64,000 bases of DNA from contig JAOZIE010000012.1 in assembly GCA_026014485.1 (NCBI GenBank), positions 1-64,000 of the forward strand. The letters run 5' to 3'. Source of the stretch: Candidatus Bathyarchaeota archaeon. Its GTDB lineage: Archaea; Thermoproteota; Bathyarchaeia; Bathyarchaeales; Bathycorpusculaceae. This document shows positions 34,848 through 43,133 of the stretch, piece by piece (within the stretch, counting starts at the first letter, position 1; each line of letters begins with the position of its first letter). The notes beneath the pieces are model-generated. The model did not search any database. It was not told the DNA's origin and saw only the letters and a list, made by a program, of their open reading frames with translations. Position numbers and translations under genes: made by a program.

Positions 34848-35930
34848 TTAGTTCTGCGGCAAAGTCCACTGTTGAGCAAGCGGCGCGGCGGATTCTGGTT
34901 TAGGCTGTTGCCGTCGGCTAATCAGCAGCCGTGCTCCGATAACGGGAAGCCAGCCTAAAAGAATAGGCAACGTTGCAGGAAGCGCTTTAATCGGGAGAAT
35001 ATCGGCTAATTCAGGATTCATCAACATCAGTTCAAACAAGCCGAAAGATATTGCTATGGCAGCCAAAGAAATCACGGTAGTTTTTGTACCAAATTTCTTG
35101 AGCGTCTGGAACGACAGGGAGCCCGAGAAGAAGAGGTCGCCCAACCCAAGACCATGTAATATGAGAATCCCCTCAGAGGAAAATAGCGGGGGGACATTTG
35201 GAAACCACACTAGCACAGGCAGATTCATGCTGGTGAGGGTGTTTGCGGCTTGAATCATAAGATGACCCGGTCCCCAAACTAAGATTATGTCCATCACGGT
35301 TATGGCGGCGGCGTATGCAAATAGGATTTTCCAGTTGAACATCGGAGATAAGTAGATGATAATCAAAATCGCAAAAAGTAACCCGTACACGTCCAGCAGG
35401 TAGGGGAACCAGAGTTGTGTTCCGTTGAAGAATATGAAAAGCAGCAGAAACAGTGCAGGTGACAACGCAGCCACGTACCATTTATGTGTCGGTCGGCTTC
35501 TTCGCTGAATATGAACCAAAACGCCCAAAGAGCAAGCGGCCAGACACGTAAACGCTGTGAGGGCATACGGCTGCACATCTGGGGGCACCACACCTAAAAG
35601 ACTGGCAATTGCCGCTAGCGCGCTGGCAGCAATGAAGAGTCCACAGTATAGGATAGCCCGTTTAGGGCGCATGTCAGAGTAGGTGTAGGAAACCGTAAAC
35701 AGCAGGGAAACATAAGAGAAAAGGAAGAAAGCCAGAATAGCCATATTTGGGATAAAAGTAACCACGGACACCGCCGCAACAATCATTACGATGAATAGAG
35801 CAGTTTCTTTGTTTCCAAAAGTGCGTTCTTCAAGGGTTGACTGGACTTTTGCTTCGGCCCGTTTACCCAAAAATATAGCCACCAGTGTAACGGAGAACAG
35901 CAACGCAGGCATCAGGATGTCAAAGTACAT
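34848..35930 (-). CDS. Presenilin/SPP-like intramembrane aspartyl protease
   Basis: 360 residues with about nine hydrophobic helices. The signatures are an Asp in helix 6 (D214 in AITVMDIILV, where presenilins usually have YD), GLGD at 262-265 (second catalytic Asp D265) and a PAL-like ALPATLP at 317-323. These are the three elements of the presenilin/signal-peptide-peptidase fold (DUF1119 in archaea). Such enzymes cut transmembrane segments within the bilayer, and remnant signal peptides of the many surface proteins here would be suitable substrates. The MD in place of YD is the one deviation. It could be an inactive relative. Confidence 0.78.
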   Translation of the reverse strand: MYFDILMPALLFSVTLVAIFLGKRAEAKVQSTLEERTFGNKETALFIVMIVAAVSVVTFIPNMAILAFFLFSYVSLLFTVSYTYSDMRPKRAILYCGLFIAASALAAIASLLGVVPPDVQPYALTAFTCLAACSLGVLVHIQRRSRPTHKWYVAALSPALFLLLFIFFNGTQLWFPYLLDVYGLLFAILIIIYLSPMFNWKILFAYAAAITVMDIILVWGPGHLMIQAANTLTSMNLPVLVWFPNVPPLFSSEGILILHGLGLGDLFFSGSLSFQTLKKFGTKTTVISLAAIAISFGLFELMLMNPELADILPIKALPATLPILLGWLPVIGARLLISRRQQPKPESAAPLAQQWTLPQN

Positions 35931-36105
35931 AAAAAGAGATTCCTCAAAGCCGCATTTATCTCTTTAGCCGTTTAAGCAGAGATTGAACCGTTCAGACAAG
36001 CGGCTATAGTGCAACGCAAAAACCGTCGGAAAGTAGTAGTGAGAACAGAAAAAACAAAGATGAAATAAGGATTTTGGAACGAAGTAAGATATTTAGCTTG
36101 AATGC

Positions 36106-36246
36106 TTAATATCGGCGTGGTGGTCTTCGTTTTGAGTAGCATTCTCGGCAGTAAACTGGCCTGGTGCCGTCTGGCTTGAACGGAACTTCACATTCCTTCC
36201 CGCAGTCAGCGCAGGTTGCCTTGTGCATCTCTCTTGGATATGACAT
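36106..36246 (-). CDS. CxxC-x17-CxxC zinc-ribbon protein, small copy
   Basis: 46 residues from the ATG at 36246: ATCADCGKECEVPFKP, then PVYCRECYSKRRPPRRY. The cysteines are C12/C15 and C33/C36 with exactly 17 residues between the pairs. It is paralogous to the gene at 36462-36722. GGAAGTGA about 8 nt before the ATG is the ribosome site. The Arg-rich tail suggests nucleic-acid contact. A palindrome lies 28 bp upstream. Confidence 0.8.
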   Translation of the reverse strand: MSYPREMHKATCADCGKECEVPFKPDGTRPVYCRECYSKRRPPRRY

Positions 36247-36273
36247 TCTCTTTTTCACTTCCTATTACGTTTG

Positions 36274-36294
36274 GTGCAAAAACGTGTTTTGCAC
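36274..36294. promoter_or_regulatory. Palindrome upstream of the small zinc ribbon
   Basis: GTGCAAAA-ACGTG-TTTTGCAC is a perfect 8-bp inverted repeat, 28 bp before the ATG at 36246. It is likely an operator or a 5'-UTR hairpin. Confidence 0.5.
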
Positions 36295-36461
36295 AACCCA
36301 ATACGTGCACACTTAGGTTTAAACTTATCCGTGGCAGAATCATATTCAGCCACACAACTTGAGCCTTTCCACCCGGAAACCGTAAACCGAACCTGAAGCC
36401 CTTAGCGCGGTGCAACATTTTACCCGCGCATAACGTTCAACTGTGAACCCTTCAACCAATT

Positions 36462-36722
36462 TTAGGGTGCATACGTAAACCTGCTGAATGCACCTACATC
36501 GTCCTCGCTTTTTCTCACGTGCCCGTTGTCTCTTCGCCTCGCCCAGCCTTCTTTGCCTACGGCAGGGGAAACGGTTTTGCTTGCTGTCTCTTGAAGTTTC
36601 TCACGGTGTTTTGAGAAGCATTCCCTGCAGTAAACAGGTTTGCCAGCGGTTGGCTTGAACGGAACGGCGCATTCTTTTCCGCAACTTGTGCATTTAGCGT
36701 CAAACATTGTTCTCTGTGTCAT
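36462..36722 (-). CDS. CxxC-x17-CxxC zinc-ribbon protein, larger copy
   Basis: 86 residues from the ATG at 36722, preceded by GAGGTGA with 5-nt spacing; the frame is open 16 codons further, but this start is clearly better. The core DAKCTSCGKECAVPFKP...KPVYCRECF repeats the spacing of its paralog (17 residues between CxxC pairs). A 50-residue polar tail follows. This zinc-ribbon family is common in archaea, with unknown partners. Confidence 0.8.
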   Translation of the reverse strand: MTQRTMFDAKCTSCGKECAVPFKPTAGKPVYCRECFSKHREKLQETASKTVSPAVGKEGWARRRDNGHVRKSEDDVGAFSRFTYAP

Positions 36723-36852
36723 TATTTCACCTCGGTTACTTTTTGAGGTAATTGAAAAACAAATTTCCAATTATCACCCAGAGCAAAGACACGCGGCGAA
36801 CATAAAGGTTGTCGTCGCAAAAAAGAGAAAGCTTCAAGGTTTTCTTACGTTT

Positions 36853-37246
36853 TTAGGAAAGTTTACTAGATGATATTTCGGATGGTTTATCAAATTGTTG
36901 TTTCTTCATTTTAACATACTCAGTGAAGGTGAGTTCAGCTGAGGCCTGTGTTTGGATTTTTGTTTGCTGCACTCTGTTTAGGTTCTTGTTGAGGTTTTTC
37001 ATGACCAGAATTTCAAGGTAACCCGCACCAACGCCGAAAATTTTGTAGAGAGCACTTGAAAAATCGTCTATGCGCGGAGGAATCTGCATTTTGGGTATGC
37101 CGAACTTCTTTTCCAGATGGAAATAGATGGCTTCTTTGGGCGAGGGACCCAGAGAAGAAAAAGCTTCATCTACGGCTTCGAGAAGGAACTCGTTAAAAAC
37201 GGTTTCTCGATGCTTTGTGCCATATTTTCCAGCTGTCAGAGGTCAT
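36853..37246 (-). CDS. Small helical protein; start restored by a one-base correction
   Basis: The open frame reads ETVFNEFLLEAVDEAFSSLG, SPKEAIYFHLEKKFGI, IDDFSSALYKIFGVGAGYLE then a Lys/Gln-rich tail. It extends well upstream of the first in-frame ATG (37089), back to about 37239, without a standard start. An ATG at 37246 is in the next frame. Shortening the AAAA run near 37228 by one base joins it and gives a natural N-terminus MTSDSWKYGTKHRETVF. About 130 aa. This 'FNEVLLEAVDEALSSLG' type is seen in archaea, often near signalling genes, but I know no assigned function. Confidence 0.6.
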
Positions 37247-37260
37247 CGTCTCTTCTTAGC

Positions 37261-37749
37261 CTAAAAGTGTGATACTTCTAGATTTGGTTTTTCTATTGTC
37301 TGTTTTAGGGTGTATTCAAGTTCCAGTTGGTCGTCAAAAGGGTCCAGCTCTGTTTTCTCCCATACGAAACCCACGGACACAGATGTTGAAACGTCACTGA
37401 AGACTTCAAGAATAGCTTTTATGCTTTGAATTATTTCGCCCTCCTTGCCCTTGGGACAGAAAGCAAGAATGTTCAGGTCTTGGTCTCCGTATGACCGCAC
37501 AAGAAGTTTAACGTTTCTGTGAGCTACAAGCAAACGTGATGCCTTATCCAAATCTGCCTGTGCCATCTTCACGCCTATGTAAATTGGGGTTATGTCCAGT
37601 CGATCCAAGTTTATGATGCAGCGGATGGTGTTTTTTATGATGCCTGCATTTTCTAGAGCGGCTATGCGTCGGTAAATGGTGTTGCGGGTAACTTTGCAGG
37701 TACGTGCAAGTTCCTCATATGAACTAATGCCAGTACTTAGATTCCGCAA
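37261..37749 (-). CDS. Lrp/AsnC-family transcriptional regulator
   Basis: The TTG at 37749 gives 162 aa, but the frame upstream reads DVTLDDLDKKIL, the usual Lrp N-terminus, without a start codon. ATGATG at 37779-37784 is one base out of frame; adding a G (ATG GAT GTA ACA) restores MDVTLDDLDKKILRNLSTG. The HTH is SYEELARTCKVTRNTIYRRIAALENAGII (about 15-43 of the restored protein). A RAM-like ligand domain follows (ITPIYIGVKMAQAD, GDQDLNILAFC, VSVGFVWEK). It is probably a dimeric or octameric regulator. The restored ATG overlaps the stop of the small gene at 37781-37995, implying coupling. Confidence 0.78.
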   Translation of the reverse strand: MRNLSTGISSYEELARTCKVTRNTIYRRIAALENAGIIKNTIRCIINLDRLDITPIYIGVKMAQADLDKASRLLVAHRNVKLLVRSYGDQDLNILAFCPKGKEGEIIQSIKAILEVFSDVSTSVSVGFVWEKTELDPFDDQLELEYTLKQTIEKPNLEVSHF

Positions 37750-37780
37750 TATTTTCTTGTCTAAATCGTCTAGTGTTACA

Positions 37781-37995
37781 TCATCGCCCCCTTATTTCAC
37801 GATTCAGTGGAAAGCCAGTAATTTGAGGAAACTCAACATAATATCCTTTGAAGTCTTCAGGCGCCATTTTTCTTGCAAATTCAGTCTTTTTTTGATCTGC
37901 AGTATTGCGGATGGTGCTGTACTGGAGAGTCCTCCATGTCCAGAGGTAAGCGCCGTCATGCAGGTACGGAAAAACGGTTCTTATTAAATTGCCAT
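37781..37995 (-). CDS. Small unknown protein coupled to the Lrp regulator (one-base correction needed)
   Basis: The minus frame reads RTVFPYLHDGAYLWTWRTLQ, STIRNTADQKKTEFARKM and EDFKGYYVEFPQITGFPL. It ends in a TGA that overlaps the ATGATG of the Lrp gene. The ATG at 37995 (behind AGGGGG) is out of frame by one; lengthening the TTT just after it gives MAILIRTVFPYLHDG, 71 aa in total. The composition is clearly protein-like. No family is recognised. It is missing from simple ORF calls because of the frame break. Confidence 0.5.
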
Positions 37996-38096
37996 CCCCC
38001 TAAAGTCTGCTCCATTAAGAATTAATATATCAGGTATTCTATAAGAAATGGTTGGTGCGGGTTGAGACAACACTGCGATAAGTAACAGTGCAGGTC

Positions 38097-38113
38097 TTTG
38101 AACTGAGTTCAAA
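38097..38113. promoter_or_regulatory. Palindrome upstream of the TrmB-like gene
   Basis: TTTGAAC-TGA-GTTCAAA is a perfect 7-bp inverted repeat directly before a TATA-like CTTAAAATC and GGAGGGG. It is well placed for autoregulation of the TrmB-like gene. Confidence 0.5.
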
Positions 38114-38137
38114 CTTAAAATCGGAGGGGCTACGTAA

Positions 38138-39355
38138 ATAAGCAAAGAAAACCGCGACACTTTAATCGACTTCGGGTTAAACGGTTCCCAAGCTAGCGTC
38201 TTCTTAGCGCTCCTTGAGGGAGGAGTCGCCACAGTCAGAGAAGTCTCCAAAGCGTCAGGGGTTTCCCGCCCAGACACGTATCGAGCAATCATCAAGCTTG
38301 AAGATATGGGTCTTGTCGAAAGAGTAATCACTAAACCAACCAAGTTTAAGCCCCTACCGATTTATGATGCTTTGTCGATACTGGTTGGGCGCAAAGAGAA
38401 AGAAAACATTGAACTGCAACATAAAGCAGCCGCACTCTACGAAAGCTTCAAAGGAAACTCGTATGCAGTAACTGCAGAAAACGCCAGTCACCAATTCATT
38501 CTTATACCTGAGGGCGAGACGCTTTTGCTAAAACTGCAGAAGATGGTGGATAACGCCCAAAAAAGCATACACGTGGTTCTGTCTCAGAAGAAACTTTTGC
38601 CTTGGCTTCTCAACGATGAAGCTGTTGAGAACGCCTTAGTAAGAGGTATAGACATAAAGGTCCTCACTGAAAAAAAGGCGGGGCTGATGGTTCCAAAAGA
38701 TGTGTACGAGCTTAAAAGATGGCACTCATTTGACATCAGGTACTCACCAGCTCCGCTTTCCGTGTGTTTTAGGATTTACGACAACAAAGAGACCCTGCTG
38801 ACAACTTCAGTGAAAAACGACCACACCGAATCTCCTGCCGTGTGGTCAAATAATCCTAGTTTTGTGGAGCTATCCCGAAACTACTTTGAATCCGCATGGT
38901 TCGCAGCAGAACAAGAACAGGAAGTTAAGCGGGACAACCGACAAATGGAATATTTGCTTGCAAACATGATGGAAGGTTTCGCCTACAACCAAATCATCTT
39001 CGGCGCAGATAATCAACCCACAGATTACATAATCCTTGATGCAAATGACGCATTTTTTGCCATGACAAACTTAAGCAGACAAAGTCTAGGAAAAAGGGCT
39101 AGCCAAGTGCTTCCAGAACTACAGCAGAACACTTCTTTAATGAAGGCATTGGAGAAAGTAGCTCTTGGGGAAGGGACAAAACTTGAGCATTACTCTCGCC
39201 TACAGGACCAATGGTACTCTATCGCGGTTTATAGTCCAAAAAAAGGCTATTTCGCTCTAATAATCGAAGACATAAGTGAATGCAAAAAAGCCTTAAAGAA
39301 ACGTCAAGAAGCCGAGAAGAAATTCAGGAACTTAGCCGAAGAAGCACCAACATAA
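38138..39355 (+). CDS. TrmB-like HTH regulator fused to PAS; 3' end decayed
   Basis: The frame from about 38138 contains a TrmB HTH (SQASVFLALLEGGVATVREV, SKASGVSRPDTYRAIIKLE), a PLD-like ligand domain (about residues 125-265), and a PAS domain (about 270-385: LLANMMEGFAYNQIIF ... WYSIAVYSPKKGYFALIIEDI). It then starts a linker of sensor-kinase type (KRQEAEKKFRNLAEEAP) and stops. The first standard start is the ATG at 38306, which would remove the HTH. The natural position, 10 nt after GGAGG, is an ATA at 38138. Beyond the stop, a second PAS continues in shifted frames (IIFIHKK, GKTVYAKMKC) to about 39440. The gene appears 3'-truncated. Confidence 0.72.
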   Translation: MSKENRDTLIDFGLNGSQASVFLALLEGGVATVREVSKASGVSRPDTYRAIIKLEDMGLVERVITKPTKFKPLPIYDALSILVGRKEKENIELQHKAAALYESFKGNSYAVTAENASHQFILIPEGETLLLKLQKMVDNAQKSIHVVLSQKKLLPWLLNDEAVENALVRGIDIKVLTEKKAGLMVPKDVYELKRWHSFDIRYSPAPLSVCFRIYDNKETLLTTSVKNDHTESPAVWSNNPSFVELSRNYFESAWFAAEQEQEVKRDNRQMEYLLANMMEGFAYNQIIFGADNQPTDYIILDANDAFFAMTNLSRQSLGKRASQVLPELQQNTSLMKALEKVALGEGTKLEHYSRLQDQWYSIAVYSPKKGYFALIIEDISECKKALKKRQEAEKKFRNLAEEAPT

Positions 39356-39443
39356 TTTTCATACACAAAAAGGCAAAACTGTCTACGCTAAAATGAAATG
39401 TAAAGAAACAGAATACACAGATTTTTTTGAATAAACCAGAATG
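39356..39443 (+). pseudogene. Decaying second PAS domain of the TrmB-PAS gene
   Basis: Across shifted frames the DNA reads NIIFIHKK, GKTVYAKMKCKETEYTDF and LNKPE, as in PAS domains of archaeal sensor kinases. Joining these needs one-base changes at an AA, a GG and a T run. The rest of the kinase is gone, and the kelch-type surface gene occupies the opposite strand from 39383. Confidence 0.5.
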
Positions 39444-40681
39444 AGTATAATGGCGGTCACGAGAACAACAACTAGGACAAGCACCGCAATTGCCGCATCG
39501 TTTAGGAAAGACTGCGCAGGGGAAGGAGATGATGAGGGTAGCGCCGATTCCTGAGGTGATGGTGAGGCGGTTGACGTGTTGGAAGTGGGAGAGACTGCTG
39601 GTGTGAGAGAGGGGGAAGGGGTAGAAATTTCGGTAGCGCCCGGCGTTGGGGTTGGAGAGATGGTCGGGGTAGGTTTTGGTGAGGTTAAGTTGTTTTTGTA
39701 GCCAATAGGTATGAATTTTTGGACAGTAAGGTCTTTGGGGTTTAATCCGAGCGCCCACATCGATGCACCGCCAACAACATATAAAACATCTTCAATGTTT
39801 TCTGAGCAGGCTCCAAATCTTGGCGACGGCATCGTCGTCGTGGACCAGTAACCTCCTCCAGAAGGATCAAATACTTGCACAACATCGATGGGGTCCATGC
39901 CTTTTGGGGATGTTCCTCCGAAGACGTAGATTTTCTTGGGGGCAAACAGACCTGTAGTGTGGCTTGCAGTTGTATGTGTGACAGCAACAGGCATGGGGGT
40001 TCCCAGCGTCCAACTATCAAGTTCAGGGTCGTATACTTGAACTGCGTTTGTATACGAACTCCCATTTACTGGGAGATTTGTTGATCCGCCCATAATGTAT
40101 ATTTTGTTGTCTATTACGGTGGAAGCGTAGCCGCTTACTGGAATAGGCATAGAAGCCTTGGTGACCCACGTCTGGGTGGATGGATCATAGACCTCGTTTG
40201 TACCTACATTGGAACTTGGTCCGCCCGTATGACCACCTATAATGTATATTTTTTCGCCAACAACATTTGCGGTAATTTGGCCTCTGGGAGTGGGCATTGA
40301 TGTTTCCAGCTGCCAGAGATCAGACGCAGGATCATAGGTCTCTGTTATCCCCATATATGTCCACCAATTTACTCCGCCGAATGTGTATATCTTGCCCTGA
40401 AAATAAGCGATACCAAAACTGCTCCTGGGATTTGGCATAGACGTTTTAGAAAGTAGGGCATTGGTGAGGGGATCATATAAGAAAGTTTGGTTGGTATCTC
40501 CCTGCGTGAAAATGTATAATTTGTCATTAACCGCTATGACCCGCGTAATTGATGAATCTAAGTCTAATGTGCTCAGAGTCCAAGTGTTCTCAGTCTCGGC
40601 GTTGACAGGCATTGCAGTAACTATGAAAGTTATGAACAATACACTAAGTATTGTTGCTGTTTGCGGCTGATTTTTGTTCAT
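39383..40681 (-). CDS. Secreted kelch-repeat surface protein with PTS stalk and anchor
   Basis: 432 residues from the ATG at 40681 (MNKNQPQTATILSVLFITFI, a signal peptide); the frame is open 5 codons upstream. Six kelch blades follow, each with a double-Gly strand such as KIYTFGGVNWWTYMG, KIYIIGGHTGG, KIYIMGGST, KIYVFGGTS and VLYVVGGASMW, plus 'W....MPTPR' links. A Pro/Thr/Ser stalk (about 335-395) and a transmembrane helix end the protein. Kelch propellers bind proteins or sugars. The last residues SVYSVSLHFILA overlap the decayed PAS on the other strand. Confidence 0.82.
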   Translation of the reverse strand: MNKNQPQTATILSVLFITFIVTAMPVNAETENTWTLSTLDLDSSITRVIAVNDKLYIFTQGDTNQTFLYDPLTNALLSKTSMPNPRSSFGIAYFQGKIYTFGGVNWWTYMGITETYDPASDLWQLETSMPTPRGQITANVVGEKIYIIGGHTGGPSSNVGTNEVYDPSTQTWVTKASMPIPVSGYASTVIDNKIYIMGGSTNLPVNGSSYTNAVQVYDPELDSWTLGTPMPVAVTHTTASHTTGLFAPKKIYVFGGTSPKGMDPIDVVQVFDPSGGGYWSTTTMPSPRFGACSENIEDVLYVVGGASMWALGLNPKDLTVQKFIPIGYKNNLTSPKPTPTISPTPTPGATEISTPSPSLTPAVSPTSNTSTASPSPQESALPSSSPSPAQSFLNDAAIAVLVLVVVLVTAIILILVYSKKSVYSVSLHFILA

Positions 40682-40966
40682 ACGCCATTTTTCCACATAC
40701 GTCTTATTAACAGCCGATCAACCAATCAGGTATTAGAGCTTTAACTATTCAAGCCTTTTCTGAAACCAAATTGCAACAAAATAGAACCTGAAAAAGACGA
40801 GAGCGGCACTTAACGCTTCGGCGCAGTCTTTAAGGTGTTGGAAAAGGTTCACACACTCTCCCGATTTGGCAGACTTAAAGAGCGGAAAGAGCGGAAAACA
40901 ATTTGCAAAAATCAGCTATCTGGACAAGGCATAACCAAGCAGAAGAAAAGCCGCAAAAGCTGCAGG

Positions 40967-41830
40967 CTAAGCGTTAGGCTGATTTGTAAATTGTACGTTT
41001 AGGATAGCCAAAGTCGCAAAAAGGGCTTCTTCCGTTCGCACCGTCTCAGTTCCCTGCGCGGGCACCGTGTTGACTACGAAATCCGCCAAGTCGTTCAGGT
41101 TGACGCCTTCATCTTGGGCTATTTCGTGCAGTCCCCGCGCGGGCGCCCCAAATAATATGAGGATGCTGTGGGCTTTTCGCCATCTTTCGCCAAGCCGCTG
41201 GGAGGCGTCTTGGATGCGTGTGGCGAATTTGGAGGTAGCCACCGTCAAGTCGAAGCTCCGGTGCTCCAGCAGTTTACTCAGCGACTGCCGCTCCGCCGAA
41301 ACCGTGTAGCCCCAATACTGCGAGATTTTGTTGCGGTCAGCAACTTGGACTTCCACGCGGTCGCCGATGCCTGCGACTTTGACGGTTAGCCGACTGTTGA
41401 GGGCAACTTGGGTCTGCGGTATCACAGCAGGTTTCTCTACGCCGATGTCCACCAGCGTGCCCTCTTTAGATTTGGATACGGCTACAGCTTCTCGGAATTC
41501 ACCTACACGCAAATCGCGGATTCTGCTCTGCAAAGGATGGTTCGGTGTACGCAGAGGCGGCAGTATCCCAGCATACTGTAGTTCAGGTTTAAGCTCGAAA
41601 AGCCGTTTACGCAGATATTGGGGGGTCTCCATGTAGCTCAGCAGCGTAGCGGCTAACTCAAGGTCTCGGCGCTGGTTTACTTGGGGATTGTCTGGGTAAA
41701 CTACGATTTCGTCAACGCGGAATATGGCGGCTGCTCGCCCAATGAACCCAATTTTGGAGGTTTTTTCACGCAAATGCGGCGTATCCGCAATCATGGACGC
41801 TGGAACCGCCACCGCCAACCGTTTCTTAGC
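40967..41830 (-). CDS. SPOUT-family RNA methyltransferase (putative RNA uridine N3-methyltransferase type)
   Basis: 287 residues from the ATG at 41830 (MAKKRLAVAVPASM); the frame is open 7 codons further. Family blocks are VDEIVVYPDN, QYLRKRLFELKPELQYAGILPPLRTPNHP, VEKPAVIPQ (an inserted OB-like part) and the SPOUT knot ILILFGAPARGLHEIAQ ... FVVNTVPAQGTETVRTEEAL. These are the features of the MTH1/C9orf114 class thought to methylate rRNA or another RNA. Confidence 0.88.
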   Translation of the reverse strand, partial: AKKRLAVAVPASMIADTPHLREKTSKIGFIGRAAAIFRVDEIVVYPDNPQVNQRRDLELAATLLSYMETPQYLRKRLFELKPELQYAGILPPLRTPNHPLQSRIRDLRVGEFREAVAVSKSKEGTLVDIGVEKPAVIPQTQVALNSRLTVKVAGIGDRVEVQVADRNKISQYWGYTVSAERQSLSKLLEHRSFDLTVATSKFATRIQDASQRLGERWRKAHSILILFGAPARGLHEIAQDEGVNLNDLADFVVNTVPAQGTETVRTEEALFATLAILNVQFTNQPNA

Positions 41831-41894
41831 CATGTATAGTCCCACTTGCAAACTAAGTTGCTGCTATCTGATAACGAGGCTATAGAGTGAAAAA

Positions 41895-41903
41895 CCAAAT
41901 ATA
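41895..41903 (+). promoter_or_regulatory. TATA box of the isomerase gene
   Basis: CAAATATAAAC lies about 37 bp before the GTG at 41936, giving transcription start about 10 nt upstream of it. Confidence 0.5.
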
Positions 41904-41935
41904 AACCTGCAGAGCATTCACTACTGGGAGATGCC

Positions 41936-43045
41936 GTGCCAAACTCGATTCTTGACGATATGGAAGAAATGCAAAAAATAGACAAAAGCAGCACGATAAA
42001 CTTCTACGTCAACGCTGCAAGCCACTATCGGCAGTCGCTGGAAAACGCCCAAAAAATCAAACTTGACTACCCAACCCCCAAAAACATCGTCGTGGCAGGC
42101 ATGGGAGGCTCAGCCATCGGAGGCGAACTCCTCAAAGATTACACTCGCACAACTGCAAAGGTTCCCGTGGAAGTCAGCAGACATTACCATCTGCCCGCGT
42201 ACGCCGACAAAAAGACCCTTGCGGTCTTGGCAAGTTACTCGGGAGACACAGAGGAGACCTTAAGCAGCTTCTTGGATGCCGTTAACCGCGGATGCATGGT
42301 TTTCTGCGTGAGTTCAGGCGGAAACCTCATTAAATACGCAAAAAAACTCAACGTGCCCCGCCTTCAGGTTCAGGGCGGTATGCCCCCGCGTGCAGCGCTA
42401 CCCCACATGTTGATGCCGCAGCTTAAGTGTATGGAAAAACTTAACTTGATACCATCCTTCGCAGACGAGTTCGTTGAGGCTGAGGCGTTGCTCAAGAAAG
42501 TCAGCAGCGAAAACGCGCCCGTCACCCCCGCAGGCGGCAACGTCTCCAAAACCCTTGCCGCAAAAATCAATGGCGCTATCCCAGCGGTTTACGGGTTCGG
42601 GGTCTATCGCAGCGTCGCGTTGCGTTTTAAGCAGCAGTTCAACGAGAACGCGAAGGTTCCCTCGAAGTGGGAAATATTCAGTGAACTCAACCACAACGAA
42701 ACGATGGGGTGGGAAGGCGCAAAGGAGCTTGCCCGATGCTACGCCATCGTGTTTTTGAGGGATAAAGCGGAGCCCGTGGAGATTCACAGCCGAATCGAAA
42801 ACACCAAGGCGCTGATACAGCCCACAGTTCCCAAGATGTTTGAGGTTTGGGCGCAGGGCAAAAGCAGCCTCGCCAAGATGTTGTCCACAAGTTTAGTGGG
42901 CGACTTTGCAAGCGTGTACCTTGCTATGCTTCGCAACGTGGATCCCACACCAGTGAAAACGATAACGGTAATGAAAAAGAAGAATGAGCAAAACGGCGTG
43001 AAACAGAAAATCCTTCAGGAACTGGAAAAACTCGCCTCCAAATGA
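41936..43045 (+). CDS. pgi-pmi: Bifunctional phosphoglucose/phosphomannose isomerase
   Basis: 369 residues with two SIS subdomains. VVAGMGGSAIGGELL (about 52-66), SYSGDTEETLS (about 101-111) and GGMPPRAALPHML are the sugar-phosphate contacts. LNHNETMGWEG carries the catalytic Glu/His. The enzyme interconverts glucose-6-P, mannose-6-P and fructose-6-P. The start is GTG at 41936 with GGGAGATG in front and a TATA at about 41895. It feeds the sugar nucleotide genes nearby (48899) and inositol-phosphate synthase (43682). Confidence 0.93.
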   Translation: MPNSILDDMEEMQKIDKSSTINFYVNAASHYRQSLENAQKIKLDYPTPKNIVVAGMGGSAIGGELLKDYTRTTAKVPVEVSRHYHLPAYADKKTLAVLASYSGDTEETLSSFLDAVNRGCMVFCVSSGGNLIKYAKKLNVPRLQVQGGMPPRAALPHMLMPQLKCMEKLNLIPSFADEFVEAEALLKKVSSENAPVTPAGGNVSKTLAAKINGAIPAVYGFGVYRSVALRFKQQFNENAKVPSKWEIFSELNHNETMGWEGAKELARCYAIVFLRDKAEPVEIHSRIENTKALIQPTVPKMFEVWAQGKSSLAKMLSTSLVGDFASVYLAMLRNVDPTPVKTITVMKKKNEQNGVKQKILQELEKLASK

Positions 43046-43133
43046 AACCCGCAACCACTTTGTAGAAAAGGCTACGGGAGCAAAAAGCTCTAAAGCGCAT
43101 CAGATTACAAATGGAAGCAAGAAGGGAAGAGGT

